Shown: positions 54,101 through 61,557 of the stretch, in pieces | Numbering within the stretch: the stretch's first letter is position 1 | Layout: the number at the start of each line of letters is the position of its first letter | Assembly (NCBI RefSeq): GCF_020567425.1 | Contig: NZ_JAJCVJ010000003.1 | Span: 496,001-560,000 of the forward strand | Reading direction: 5' to 3' | DNA: 64,000 nt | Source of the DNA: Salinirubrum litoreum | Lineage (GTDB): Archaea > Halobacteriota > Halobacteria > Halobacteriales > Haloferacaceae | Translations under genes and position numbers: made by a program | Notes under the pieces: generated by a model | The model's input: the letters and a program-made list of their open reading frames with translations, nothing else | Told to the model about the DNA's origin: nothing | Database searches by the model: none

Positions 54101-55535
54101 GACCGACCCGGACGCAGGCGACAGTCTCTCGGTCGAGCAGACGCCGGTCACCGCCCCGACGAACGGGAGTGTCACGCTCTCGGCCGGCGGGTCGTTCGAC
54201 TACGACCCCGACGGGACGACCGGACCGGACACGTTCACCTACCGCGTCCGCGACGGCAACGGCGGCACTGACACCGCGACCGTGACGATAGACGTGCGTC
54301 AGCCGACCTTCGCGGTGAACGTCACCGACACGAACGACCCGGTGACGGAGGGCGACACGCTGGTCGTCAACGCGACGGTCGCGAACACCGGTTCGCTCAC
54401 CGACACCCAGCGCGTCGACCTCCGGTCGGAGGTCGACGGTGTCGTGAACACCACGGCGGTCACACTCGCGCCGAACGCCTCGACGCGGGTGTCGCTCGTC
54501 TGGCCGACGAGTCGCGGCGACTCGGAGACGGGTAACGTGACGGTCGCCAGTCCGACCGACGCCGACAGGCGCGCCGTCGAGATTCGCGTCCGGAGTAGCG
54601 GCGGCGGTGGCGGTGGCGGCGGCGGGGGCGACCCCGGCGATGGCGAGGCGGACAACTGGCCGCGTATCATCGAAGCCGAGTCGGACATCCGCGCCGAGAT
54701 GGCGGTCCCGACCGGGGTCCGCCCGCACTTCGCGGTACAGGACAGACTCCCGGTGAACCGACTCGAACCGGCCGTCGCCGAGTTCGCCGACAACTCCTCG
54801 GTCGCCTCGGTCCGGTACGAGACCGGCACGACCGGGACGGTCACGGTCGCGGAGTTCGACCGGCCGACCAGCCTCACCGACGCGACGCCGGGACGCGTAC
54901 TGACCGCGTTCCTCGTCGGTGCGGCGGGCGACGCAGAGCGGACGACGGCGACGATGCGCCTGCGGATTCCGACCGACCGACTGACCGACGGTGGACTCAC
55001 GTCCGACGACCTGCGAGTCGCCCACTACGAGGACGACGAGTGGACGCTGCTCGACCCGACCGTGGTCCGACAGCGGAACGGTGTTCTCCTCGTCGAGATC
55101 GAGACGGACGGCTTCTCCCCGTTCGCGGTGACGGCGGTCGGCGACCCGACTGCCGACTTCGTCACGCCGTCATCGGCGACGGTCGGCGAGGAACTGACGC
55201 TCGACGCGGGCGACACGACGACCCGGTTCGGCGAGATCGTCGCCTACCAGTGGTCGGTCGACGGCCGGACGCTGACGGGCGAGACGGGTACGCTGACGTT
55301 CGACGCGCCCGGCGAGTACGGCGTCACGCTGACGGTCACCGACGACACCGGCCGGACGGCGACCGCGACTCGGACGCTGGTCGTCCGCGAGCAGGGGGAG
55401 ACCCCGACCGCGACTGCGACGCCGACGGCGACGAGTGAGCCGACCACGACGACGACGCCCGGATTCGGCGTCCTCGTCGCACTGCTGGCGCTGCTGTCGC
55501 TGGTGGCGGTCGCGCTGGTGGCTCGGCGGGACTGA
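48120..55535 (+). CDS. Giant multidomain surface adhesin (DUF4347, FG-GAP, Ig-like, RTX-like, PKD, PGF-CTERM)
   Basis: A 2,471-residue exported cell-surface protein. A signal segment (LQTLVVVLVTLLVVTAGVGPAVA, ~48171-48243) precedes DUF4347 (~48300-48770: IHLLSHGNRGRLHLG, LLLYGCRIG, GADVAASTDLTG, LGGDWDLE). Three ~117-residue FG-GAP/VCBS-like repeats with D-x-D-x-D-G loops follow (~48786-49785). Next come SbsA/SwmB-like Ig domains (~49793, ~51120), cadherin/Ig-like domains (~50134-51115), a long Thr/Asp-rich repetitive region with an RTX-like nonapeptide patch (DGDDSLVGGTGADTLTGNAG, ~52723-52790), two putative-Ig repeats (~53440-54020), a cadherin-like and a CARDB-like domain, a Gly linker (~54600), PGF-pre-PGF (~54655-55150), PKD (~55160-55400) and a PGF-CTERM tail (PGFGVLVALLALLSLVAVAL, then ARRD). 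The ATG at 48120 is in a coupling overlap; the TTG at 48006 is rejected. Confidence 0.85.
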   Translation: MSLPSDTSYRRLITRGRLQTLVVVLVTLLVVTAGVGPAVAVSTASGDATLSDSTDPPADRTELAVVDTSVAGHETLARTASAEGIEVVRVDGARDLRSALADRSGLDAIHLLSHGNRGRLHLGDDDFSADGPTAADATLRALGDSLAVDGDLLLYGCRIGTDAGDDSFVTRLAAVTGADVAASTDLTGTERLGGDWDLEREVGRVDTASLTADDYSGLLLGGYTTIPAGSSPLSGFSDSRLRISGATEMLPIDYDGDGDTDFIVADSGSNFNLLENDGSGGFTERTGVTVDLTLTTVDNFVVVDYDDDGDPDIVDANAGAESEARILRNDGGGTFTTLSAGSSPLSGFGNSRLAIGGTNELIPIDWDGDGDTDFVTADTGAGWNLLENDGSGGFTERTGVSIDISETNAINILVVDYDGDGDPDIVDPMVDSANDATVLRNDGGGSFTTLAPGSGSPLAGFTNSQFNVSGNRELLPIDYDVDGDTDFLVADSGSGWNLLENDGTGGFTEQTGVAGDLSLDTANEFPVVDYDDDGDPDIVDATAGTDQNAAILENGASPPALIANTPADGTTDFPANADIVLEFDETVSLGTGDVVIRRVSDDSPVATADVTTSAVTLGSGTQVTVDPSSDLPTGVDLYVHVEPGAITDGDGEIPTSLTDDPSTLNFVAIVPNDPPTFVDASPSVSVPEDGGPVSVDAGLTASDPDGDALTWEVASAPDHGTLAGFPTTVSSGTTTDTDPSGLSYEPDADFAGSDSFEVRVVDAVGDSDTITVSATVADAPEVASITRAGAGDETNADSLDFDVAFSTAVQNVDTGDFTLTTTGDATGTVSAVDASAGSSITVTVGSLAGDGTVRLDLADDDSITGDDVGAVPLGGVGTTGAGDGSATGDETYTLDNTGPTFDSAPSASILEGRTGTLLDVQADDDAGTAYDTDVSYALSGTDAGPFSLDSGTGSLSIGTPLDYSSPTDANADNDYELTVTATDDAGNTATQSVVVSVTEDTSIPTVLPADSDPANGDYYVSGDPITVRFSEPILLGSAGTVTITDETSGTVAETFDVQADAGSGPGTVSVSDANLTIRPSSALADRTDYAVDLSAGAVVDRGQNPIPAFDGTDTLQFTALAGDSALITTAPDFDTTTGAGIRDGVTASASDQLLIVSDPAHLTSGSVLDGAGGDDTVSLSQAGTYDLTATSQVTGFEDVQSRADGDTTLVVGSGSDDFDGYTGTTAHTETLTTTASSTSLTFVPFTDWERVSVTGTDATLTVTTGVLTDLDSLDAPGAASGDTLRFATGSADATGADLTGFETVAVGTGGDTRLVIDRDATRDVTAFDTGDTAGNDSLVTTDAELNVSGRSLGGFDTLQTTNASGTTFVVDDAGTRTLTEITGEFAASDTLSLTGTAPNLTGTDLTSLDTIRLSRDATLTTDQQTVDSVTTLAGSDGTEGLTTADETLDLSGTQVTSVESLASTSVNASSFTVTDAQLGSLTTVTATESGSELVTTGPTLDASTLTVTRVDTFRTTDASGTVIIGTATPDTLVGFDGDDSLVGGTGADTLTGNAGVDEFGGTPAGLDRDTITDFGDAGTTVDAESIVVTGDATAATEGEYARVTQSGGDSVVTLDTDVPSADTFDSADTRLTLTGITIDSLRVETDAGDAVLTVNSPPTTADFGVTTDEDTRYVFAVGDVPFDDPNPGDTLQQVTFTGVAGDGSLFLDANADDRNDGEELTTGDTVPVGNISAGDLQYAPPANASGDALATATFTVGDGVTTAATDATLTVDVTAVNDAPRISGSPTASVAQDQQYRFTPTATDVDTGDTLTFSGTGVPDWASVDPATGELAGTPGPTDVATYDGIELVVTDSAGATDTLGPFSITVTNVNDAPTITNSPATTAPEDAAYSFVPSVTDPDAGDTTTFAVTALPSWASFDTATGELSGTPTNADVGSYDDIEITVTDAAGATDTVGPVSITVTNTNDAPTATDEQYAVGANSTLSVSAPGLLTNATDPDAGDSLSVEQTPVTAPTNGSVTLSAGGSFDYDPDGTTGPDTFTYRVRDGNGGTDTATVTIDVRQPTFAVNVTDTNDPVTEGDTLVVNATVANTGSLTDTQRVDLRSEVDGVVNTTAVTLAPNASTRVSLVWPTSRGDSETGNVTVASPTDADRRAVEIRVRSSGGGGGGGGGGDPGDGEADNWPRIIEAESDIRAEMAVPTGVRPHFAVQDRLPVNRLEPAVAEFADNSSVASVRYETGTTGTVTVAEFDRPTSLTDATPGRVLTAFLVGAAGDAERTTATMRLRIPTDRLTDGGLTSDDLRVAHYEDDEWTLLDPTVVRQRNGVLLVEIETDGFSPFAVTAVGDPTADFVTPSSATVGEELTLDAGDTTTRFGEIVAYQWSVDGRTLTGETGTLTFDAPGEYGVTLTVTDDTGRTATATRTLVVREQGETPTATATPTATSEPTTTTTPGFGVLVALLALLSLVAVALVARRD

Positions 55536-55582
55536 GCGCCCGCCGAGGTGGACACCCCTCGCCGACACCGATCACACAGAAT

Positions 55583-55620
55583 CGAGGAGGAAGCCCACGA
55601 CTTCAGTCGTGGGTTACTGA
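55583..55620. mobile_element. Solo right-end hairpin of an IS200/IS605 (IS1341-type TnpB) element
   Basis: GAAGCCCACGAC-TTCA-GTCGTGGG lies at 55590-55613, an 8-bp perfect stem with a 4-base loop, followed by TTACTGAC. This is the typical 3' end of haloarchaeal TnpB elements. No tnpB coding sequence or left end is nearby, so it is a remnant or a minimal non-autonomous (PATE/MITE-like) element. It sits in the 209-base gap after the giant gene and may also act as its terminator. Confidence 0.6.
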
Positions 55621-55744
55621 CACGGCGATCTCTTCTGTCGACACCGAACACGGACCGACTCATTCTACCGACACCGAACCACGCCGGAGCGGCGGCCCCC
55701 GGCGACGTACAAAGGTAAAGTGTCTCTGCCGCGCATAGTGCTGC

Positions 55745-56218
55745 ATGGCCGACCAGGAGATCGACGACGTGGACAGGGCGATCCTCTACGCACTGCAGGA
55801 GGACGCCCGAAACATGTCCTCGGGCGACATCGCACAGCGAACCGGCACCTCGGACAGCACGGTCCGGAAACGCATCCAGCGGCTCGAATCCGACGGCATC
55901 ATCAAAGGCTACAGCGCCAACGTCGACTACCAGCGGTCGGGCTATCCGCTCCGGATGCTCCTCTTCTGTACCGCGTCGATCCCCGAACGCGGCGAGTTGG
56001 TCCCCGAGATCCTGCAGATCGACGGGGTCGTCTCGGTCCAGGAACTCGTGACCGGCGAACAGAACCTCCTCGTCACCGCCGTCGGCGAGTCCGACAGCGA
56101 CATCACGCCGGTCGCACAGGCACTGCTCGACATGGGACTGACCGTCGCCGACGAGGTGCTCGTCCGGAGCCACGAGACGACCCCCTTCGGCACCTTCGAC
56201 GCCGGCCGCGAGGAGTAG
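55745..56218 (+). CDS. Lrp/AsnC family transcriptional regulator
   Basis: A 157-residue regulator. Residues ~6-65 form the AsnC winged HTH (DDVDRAILYALQEDARNMSSGDIAQRTGTS, then VRKRIQRLESDGIIKGY). The C-terminal ~85 residues form a RAM-like ligand-binding alpha/beta domain (LVPEILQIDGVVSVQELVTGEQNLLVTAVG). It converges on the amidohydrolase gene, with 21 bases between stops. Its target is unknown. Confidence 0.88.
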   Translation: MADQEIDDVDRAILYALQEDARNMSSGDIAQRTGTSDSTVRKRIQRLESDGIIKGYSANVDYQRSGYPLRMLLFCTASIPERGELVPEILQIDGVVSVQELVTGEQNLLVTAVGESDSDITPVAQALLDMGLTVADEVLVRSHETTPFGTFDAGREE

Positions 56219-56239
56219 CCCGGCCTCCTCGGCCACCGG

Positions 56240-57256
56240 TCAGACGAGCACGCGCTTCACGTCGAGTTCGGTCGCGCGCCGGACGACCGCCTCCACCACG
56301 TCCGTCGTTCCAGCCAGATTGTCCGAGTCGCCGTCGAGGACGAGCAGTGCCGCACGCCGGCCCGGTTCGACGACCCCGCAGTCGAGGCCCGCTATCTCCG
56401 CGCCGGCGGTCGTCGCCATCCGCAACACCTCGCGTGCGCTCACCTCGAACTCTCGGGCGGTGTACGCCATCTCGCGAAACATCGACGGGACGTTCAGCAT
56501 CACGTTGTCCGTCCCGAGTGCGACCGTCGTGTGGTCGAGTAACTCGCGGATCGGAGCTCTCCCGACCTTCAGGACGCTGTTCGCGCGCGGACACGCGACG
56601 ATCGGGACCGACTGCTCGGCGACGCGGTCGAGATGCTCCCGTTCGGCGTGGACCATGTGGACGAGCAGATCCGGGTCGAGATCGAGCGCCGGATGGATGT
56701 CGGTGGCGTCCGGTTCGCCGGCGTGGATCGCGAAGGGGACGCCACGCTCCCGGCAGGCGGCCCGTTCTGCGGTGAAGTCGGCGTCGTTCGCACCGGAGGC
56801 ACCGTAGCCGTCGGCGACGTCTAGCACCGAGAGGTCGTCGCTCCCGAAGATGAACGGGTCGACGGCGACCGGTTCTGCGGCCTCCCGGAGAGCGCGTGCT
56901 CCGGCGAGCCCCGACTCGCGGAAGTCGAGACAGGAGACGGTCCCGGTGCGTGCCACGAAGCGGAGCGTCCGACGCATCGCCGACACGAGGTCGTCGTGGC
57001 CGGCGGCCGCCAACCGACGGTGTTTCAGACTGTCCGGCGGGACGACCGCCTCCTCGAGCGACAGACCGACGGCCGCGTCCTTCGCCACGGAGTCGCCCAG
57101 GTGCGTGTGGGCGTTGACGAACGCCGGCAGGACGATGTCCGTCGACGCCGTCTCCGTCTCCTCGACCGCCTCGATCTGTCCGTCTTCGACGACGACCCGG
57201 CCCCGGATCGGGTCGAACGACTTCCCGGCGAGTACGGTCCCGGCGAGTGTTTCCAT
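56240..57256 (-). CDS. Amidohydrolase family protein (SsnA/TrzN/MtaD-like deaminase)
   Basis: A 338-residue metal-dependent hydrolase. The HxH metal site is in LPAFVNAHTHLGDS (~residue 55), further ligands in FAIHAGEPD (His, Glu) and LLVHMVHAE, and the catalytic Asp in VALGTDNVMLNVPSM. The C-terminal beta domain ends GVVEPGRRAALLVLDG. Length is shorter than the usual 400-450 residues of guanine or MTA/SAH deaminases. The ATG at 57256 is chosen because sequence up to 57463 reads as Arg/Pro-rich noise. The substrate may be a purine, pyrimidine or triazine-like base; not decidable here. Confidence 0.82.
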   Translation of the reverse strand: METLAGTVLAGKSFDPIRGRVVVEDGQIEAVEETETASTDIVLPAFVNAHTHLGDSVAKDAAVGLSLEEAVVPPDSLKHRRLAAAGHDDLVSAMRRTLRFVARTGTVSCLDFRESGLAGARALREAAEPVAVDPFIFGSDDLSVLDVADGYGASGANDADFTAERAACRERGVPFAIHAGEPDATDIHPALDLDPDLLVHMVHAEREHLDRVAEQSVPIVACPRANSVLKVGRAPIRELLDHTTVALGTDNVMLNVPSMFREMAYTAREFEVSAREVLRMATTAGAEIAGLDCGVVEPGRRAALLVLDGDSDNLAGTTDVVEAVVRRATELDVKRVLV

Positions 57257-57605
57257 ACTCGTACCGGTCGGTCGATACCGACATGATACTTTCTCCCCGT
57301 CCGGACGACCGATCCGGTAGCGGATCGTCCGATCTGCGGTCGTGGTCTCGGTCCGACCGGTCCGGATCTCCCCGGTCCGCCCCGGGGACAGCGTCCGGAC
57401 TCGTCCCGGTCGTCGACGGGCGACTCGGGGCTGGACTCCCGCCGGCGAGCACCCCGAAAACATAACGTTCTATAATGCGAGTTTTGCGAACGAATTGTGA
57501 ATTTAGGCAGATTTAATAGGCAGTCTGTTCTCGATAGCGGGTAGAGACGATCAGAACCGGTCGTGTGAAGGTGTCACAGTCGCCGGGGCGGTCGTCACGC
57601 CAACC
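57257..57605. other. Divergent region between the amidohydrolase and dabB
   Basis: About 349 bases without a gene. The right part is A/T-rich: CATAACGTTCTATAATGCGAG (in part, ~57461) and ATTTAATAGG (57511-57520). TTTAATA at 57512-57518 is a plausible dabB TATA box, predicting a leader of about 65 bases, long for this genome. ACGTTCTATAATG could serve the minus-strand gene. No clear symmetrical operator was found. Confidence 0.5.
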
Positions 57606-59087
57606 ATGTCAGGACGTACCTCGAACCAGTCGGTCGGAGCGCTCCCGGACAGGACGGCCGAGTCGCCGCTCCTGCCCCTCGTATCGACGTGGCTCGTGTG
57701 GGCACTGTTCGCCGCGAGCACCGCCGCACTCGCGGCCCGAGTGCTGGTCGGCGGGACGTGGGAACTCGCCGGCGTCGTCGCCGTCGACGGTCTGACCGTC
57801 CTGTTGTGGGTGGTCGTCACCTTCTTCAGCGGTATCGTCCACAGCTACTCGCGCCGTTACATGGCGGGGAGTCGCCACGAGACGCGCTTCTTCGCGACCG
57901 TCTTCGGCTTCACGGTGCTCGTGATGGGCCTCGTCGCGGCCGACCACCTCGCACTGTTCGGCCTGCTGTGGCTGGCGATGGGACTGGTGATGGCAGAACT
58001 CGTCGGGACGCTCGACGACTGGCAACAGGCACGGGCGGCCGCGTCGGTCGCTCGCCGGTACTTCCTCGCCAGTAGCGTCCTCCTGGGCGTCGCGCTGACG
58101 GCGCTGTGGTGGACGACCGGCGCGACCAGCGTCTCCGGTGTCGCCGGGGCGACCGCGAGTCTCGGCGGCCCGGTCTGGCTTGTCGCCGTCGCCTGTCTCG
58201 TCCTCGCGGCGATGATCCAGTCGGCGCTCGTCCCCTTCCACACCTGGCTCCTCTCCTCGATGACCGCGCCGACCCCCGCCTCGGCGCTGATGCACGCCGG
58301 CTTCGTCAACGCGGGTGGCATCCTCCTGCTCCGGTTCGCGCCGGTCGTCACCGTCGACGCGTCGCTGATGCTCGCCGTCGTCGTCGTCGGCGCGACCAGT
58401 GCCCTCCTCGGGAAACTCCTCAAGTCCGTCCAGTCTGACGTGAAGGGCGAACTCGGCTGTTCGACCGTGGGGCAGATGGGCTTCATGATCATGCAGGCCG
58501 GTCTCGGCTTCTTCGGGGCGGCGATCACCCACCTCGTCCTCCACGGCTTCTACAAGGCGTACCACTTCCTCGGCTCCGGCGGGCAGGTCGAACGCACCAG
58601 CCCCACCGCCCCCGACAGCACTCGGACGACCGTGGCCGGCGTCGCCGTCACGCTCCTGACCGCTCTCGCCGGCGGTGGGCTGTTCGCGCTCCTGACCGGC
58701 AAAGGGACGAGCCTCGACAGCGGACTCCTGCTCGCGGTGTTCGTCGTCCTCACCACGCTCCACGCGGCCCGCAGTCTCGTCACCCGGACCTCGCTTCCGG
58801 CGACGGTCCGCTTCGGCGCGGTTCCGCTCGTCTTCCTCCCGGCTATCGCCGTCTACGCGCTCGTGTACGAGGCCGTCCTCACACTTCTCGCCGGCCTCCC
58901 GGTCGTCTCGGCACCGGTCGACCTGAGTCCCGTCCACGTCCTCGTCGCCGTCGCCTTCCTCGTCGTCTACGTCGCCATCGAGACCGGTCTCCACGAACGC
59001 AGTACGCGTCTCTACGTGGCGCTGGTCAACGCGAGTCGTCCGTCGCCCCGTACCCTGCTGACCTCCCCGGAGGAGTACAATGAGTAA
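57606..59087 (+). CDS. dabB: DabB: NuoL/MrpA-like proton-conducting subunit of a dissolved inorganic carbon pump
   Basis: A 493-residue membrane protein with about 13-14 hydrophobic segments, of the complex-I antiporter-like family. Characteristic segments: VPFHTWLLSSMTAPTPASALMHAG (shown in part), KSVQSDVKGELGCSTVGQMGFM and HLVLHGFYKAYHFLGSGG, carrying the conserved Lys/His of the proton path. In DabAB systems this subunit couples the cation gradient to CO2 hydration by DabA. The 8-base overlap with dabA, and DabA's complete zinc site, support the assignment over a respiratory subunit. No other complex I or Mrp genes are near. Confidence 0.87.
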   Translation: MSGRTSNQSVGALPDRTAESPLLPLVSTWLVWALFAASTAALAARVLVGGTWELAGVVAVDGLTVLLWVVVTFFSGIVHSYSRRYMAGSRHETRFFATVFGFTVLVMGLVAADHLALFGLLWLAMGLVMAELVGTLDDWQQARAAASVARRYFLASSVLLGVALTALWWTTGATSVSGVAGATASLGGPVWLVAVACLVLAAMIQSALVPFHTWLLSSMTAPTPASALMHAGFVNAGGILLLRFAPVVTVDASLMLAVVVVGATSALLGKLLKSVQSDVKGELGCSTVGQMGFMIMQAGLGFFGAAITHLVLHGFYKAYHFLGSGGQVERTSPTAPDSTRTTVAGVAVTLLTALAGGGLFALLTGKGTSLDSGLLLAVFVVLTTLHAARSLVTRTSLPATVRFGAVPLVFLPAIAVYALVYEAVLTLLAGLPVVSAPVDLSPVHVLVAVAFLVVYVAIETGLHERSTRLYVALVNASRPSPRTLLTSPEEYNE

Positions 59088-61545
59088 CGAGTCCACCATC
59101 CACGACAGCATCGACAAAGCCGCGAACACGGTCGGTTCGGTCTGGCCGATCCACTCGTTCGTGACGGCCAACCCCCTCTCGGGGTTCGAGGATCTCCCGT
59201 TCGGCGAGGCGGTGACCCAGGCGGCCGACTTACTCGGCGGTCGCGGCTACCCGAGTGCCGACGCCTTCCGGGCCGCACTCGACGACGGCCAGATCGACCC
59301 CGAGCGACTCGCGGCCGAACTCGACGCCCGCGGCTTCGCGGACGACCCGGAGACGCTCCTCGACCGCATGGACTCCGAGGCCGACGCGTCGGCCTCGGAC
59401 TCCAGTCTCCCGTCGCCAGCGGCCGACACCGCAGTCGAATCCGGCACGGCAGACACCGCCGGCGAGCGCACCGACCGCGTCCTGACGAAGTGGCTGGCCG
59501 CGTTCCTCGACGAGGGGCGTGCGTCGTGGTCGATGCCGAACCGCGACGACGGCTTCTACGACGCGTTCCGCGCGGTCGCCCGGTACGACGGTGCCGTCCC
59601 CGACGAGGGCATCGTCGCCGACCTGCCGGCGACGCCGACCGAGACCATCGAGACCGTGTTGGCCGACTACCCGGAGAGTCAGTGGGTCCCCATCTTCGAG
59701 AAACAACTGGCCGCGCTTCCCGGCTGGACCGGCTTCCTCAAACACCGTGCCGACGCCGACGGGCCGTGGCAGTCGGCCTCGCCGATCACGCTCGCGGGGT
59801 ATCTCGCGGTTCGGTTGGCCCTGCTCGACGCCTTCGGTGGCGACTTCACGCCCACGACCGGCCCCGACAGTACCGAGGACGACCCGGCCGACGACCTCGC
59901 CGAGGCGTTCCTGAGCGCCTGGGAGGCGACGTACCGCGCCGACCTCGTCGACCGTGTCGCAGCCGAGAGTCGCTCGCGTGCCGACCGCGAGTCGCCGGGT
60001 CGCCCGGACGCACAACTCGTCTTCTGTATCGACACCCGCTCGGAGATCGTCCGCCGGCACGTCGAGACGGCGGGTGACTACGAGACCTTCGGCTACGCCG
60101 GCTTCTTCGGGGTCCCGATGGAGTGGCAGGGGTACGACGACGCCGTGCCGGTCGCCGCCTGCCCGCCGATCCTCGACCCACAGCACCGGATCAGCGAGGT
60201 GCCGACCGAGCGTGACACGCAGGCGACCCACGACCGGTGGGCGCACCTGCGCGAGACCGTCCACGAGACCGTGGAGACGCTGAAGACGAACCCGGCCAGC
60301 GCCTTCGGCTTCGTCGAGAACGCCGGCACCGGCTACGGCGTGGGACTCGCGGCCCGCACGCTCCTCCCGCGTCGCGTCCGCGACCTGTTCGACACCGCCG
60401 ACGACGCGGTTCCGGACAGCCACGAGTTCTGCGAGCAGACCGTCCACCACCAGCACACCTACGCCGGCGACCTCCCGGTGGGACTGACACACGACCAGCA
60501 AGTCGAGTACGCGGCGACCGCCTTCGAGTTGATGGGCTGGGAGTCGTTCGGTCGCCTCGTCGTCTTCACCGGCCACGCCAGCGAGACGACGAACAACCCG
60601 TTCGCGTCGAGTCTGGACTGCGGTGCCTGCGCCGGCAACCCCGGCGGGCCGAACGCCCGCGTCCTCGCGGCGATCTGTGCCGATCCCGACGTGCAGGCCG
60701 CCCTCCGCGACCGTGGCTTCGACCTCCCCGCTGACACCGTCTTCCTCGCCGGGCAACACAACACGACGACCGACGAGATCGAGATCTACGGCGACGTGCC
60801 CGAGAGCCACGCCGAGGATCTCACACAACTCCGCCGTGACCTCGACACCGCCCGCGAACGTGCGACCGCCGAACGTGCCGAAGCGATGGGCGGAGACACG
60901 ACGAACGGCCTCTCCGAGACGGGCCGCCGCGCCGGCGACTGGGCCGAGACGCGCCCCGAGTGGGGGCTGGCCGGCAACGCCGGGTTCGTCGTCGGCCCCC
61001 GCGACCTGACGAGCGATCTCGACCTCGACGGACGCTGCTTCCTCCACTCGTACGACTGGGCGACCGACACCGAGGGCGACGCGCTGGAGACCATCCTCAC
61101 CGGCCCGATGATCGTCACGCAGTGGATCAACAGCCAGTACTACTTCTCGACGGTCGACAACGCGGTCTACGGCAGTGGCTCGAAGGTGACGCAGAACCCG
61201 GTCGGCAACGTCGGCGTCTACCAGGGCAACGGCGGCGACCTGATGGCCGGACTCCCCCTGCAGTCGCTCATGGCCGCCGACGAGACGCCGTACCACCAGC
61301 CACTCCGCCTCTCCACCGTGGTCCACGCGCCGGTCGACCGCGTGACGGCGGTGCTGTCCGCCCACGAGAACCTCGTCCAACTGCTGGACAACGACTGGCT
61401 CTCGCTGACGGTCGTCGACCCGACGCAGGACCACCGCGCGTTCGAGTACGACGAGGCGCTGGCGTGGACGCCGGTCGCGGACTCGCCCGAGGTGACGCCC
61501 CAGTCTCCCGAGACGGCGAACGCGCCCACGGTCGCCGACGACTGA
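59080..61545 (+). CDS. dabA: DabA (DUF2309): carbonic-anhydrase-like subunit of the inorganic carbon pump
   Basis: An 821-residue cytoplasmic, membrane-associated protein that hydrates CO2 to bicarbonate vectorially with DabB. The four zinc ligands known for the family can be placed: C316 and D318 in LVFCIDTRSE, H499 in VVFTGHASET and C514 in SSLDCGACAG; the H-to-C spacing of 15 is the family spacing. The N-terminus WPIHSFVTANPLSGFEDL is the conserved DUF2309 opening. An acidic, Ala/Ser-rich insertion (~residues 95-130) is a halophilic addition. The gene overlaps dabB by 8 bases and converges on the APC permease. Confidence 0.92.
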   Translation: MSNESTIHDSIDKAANTVGSVWPIHSFVTANPLSGFEDLPFGEAVTQAADLLGGRGYPSADAFRAALDDGQIDPERLAAELDARGFADDPETLLDRMDSEADASASDSSLPSPAADTAVESGTADTAGERTDRVLTKWLAAFLDEGRASWSMPNRDDGFYDAFRAVARYDGAVPDEGIVADLPATPTETIETVLADYPESQWVPIFEKQLAALPGWTGFLKHRADADGPWQSASPITLAGYLAVRLALLDAFGGDFTPTTGPDSTEDDPADDLAEAFLSAWEATYRADLVDRVAAESRSRADRESPGRPDAQLVFCIDTRSEIVRRHVETAGDYETFGYAGFFGVPMEWQGYDDAVPVAACPPILDPQHRISEVPTERDTQATHDRWAHLRETVHETVETLKTNPASAFGFVENAGTGYGVGLAARTLLPRRVRDLFDTADDAVPDSHEFCEQTVHHQHTYAGDLPVGLTHDQQVEYAATAFELMGWESFGRLVVFTGHASETTNNPFASSLDCGACAGNPGGPNARVLAAICADPDVQAALRDRGFDLPADTVFLAGQHNTTTDEIEIYGDVPESHAEDLTQLRRDLDTARERATAERAEAMGGDTTNGLSETGRRAGDWAETRPEWGLAGNAGFVVGPRDLTSDLDLDGRCFLHSYDWATDTEGDALETILTGPMIVTQWINSQYYFSTVDNAVYGSGSKVTQNPVGNVGVYQGNGGDLMAGLPLQSLMAADETPYHQPLRLSTVVHAPVDRVTAVLSAHENLVQLLDNDWLSLTVVDPTQDHRAFEYDEALAWTPVADSPEVTPQSPETANAPTVADD

Positions 61546-61557
61546 GAGCCGACGGGC

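Noticed and set aside
52128-55025. Minus-strand open frame of 965 codons opposite the adhesin
   Set aside because: Antisense shadow of the GC-rich, repetitive adhesin. Its translation is an Arg/Gly/Asp/Val mixture with no recognisable domain. The same applies to 49539-51800, 26904-29198 and 59230-61434.
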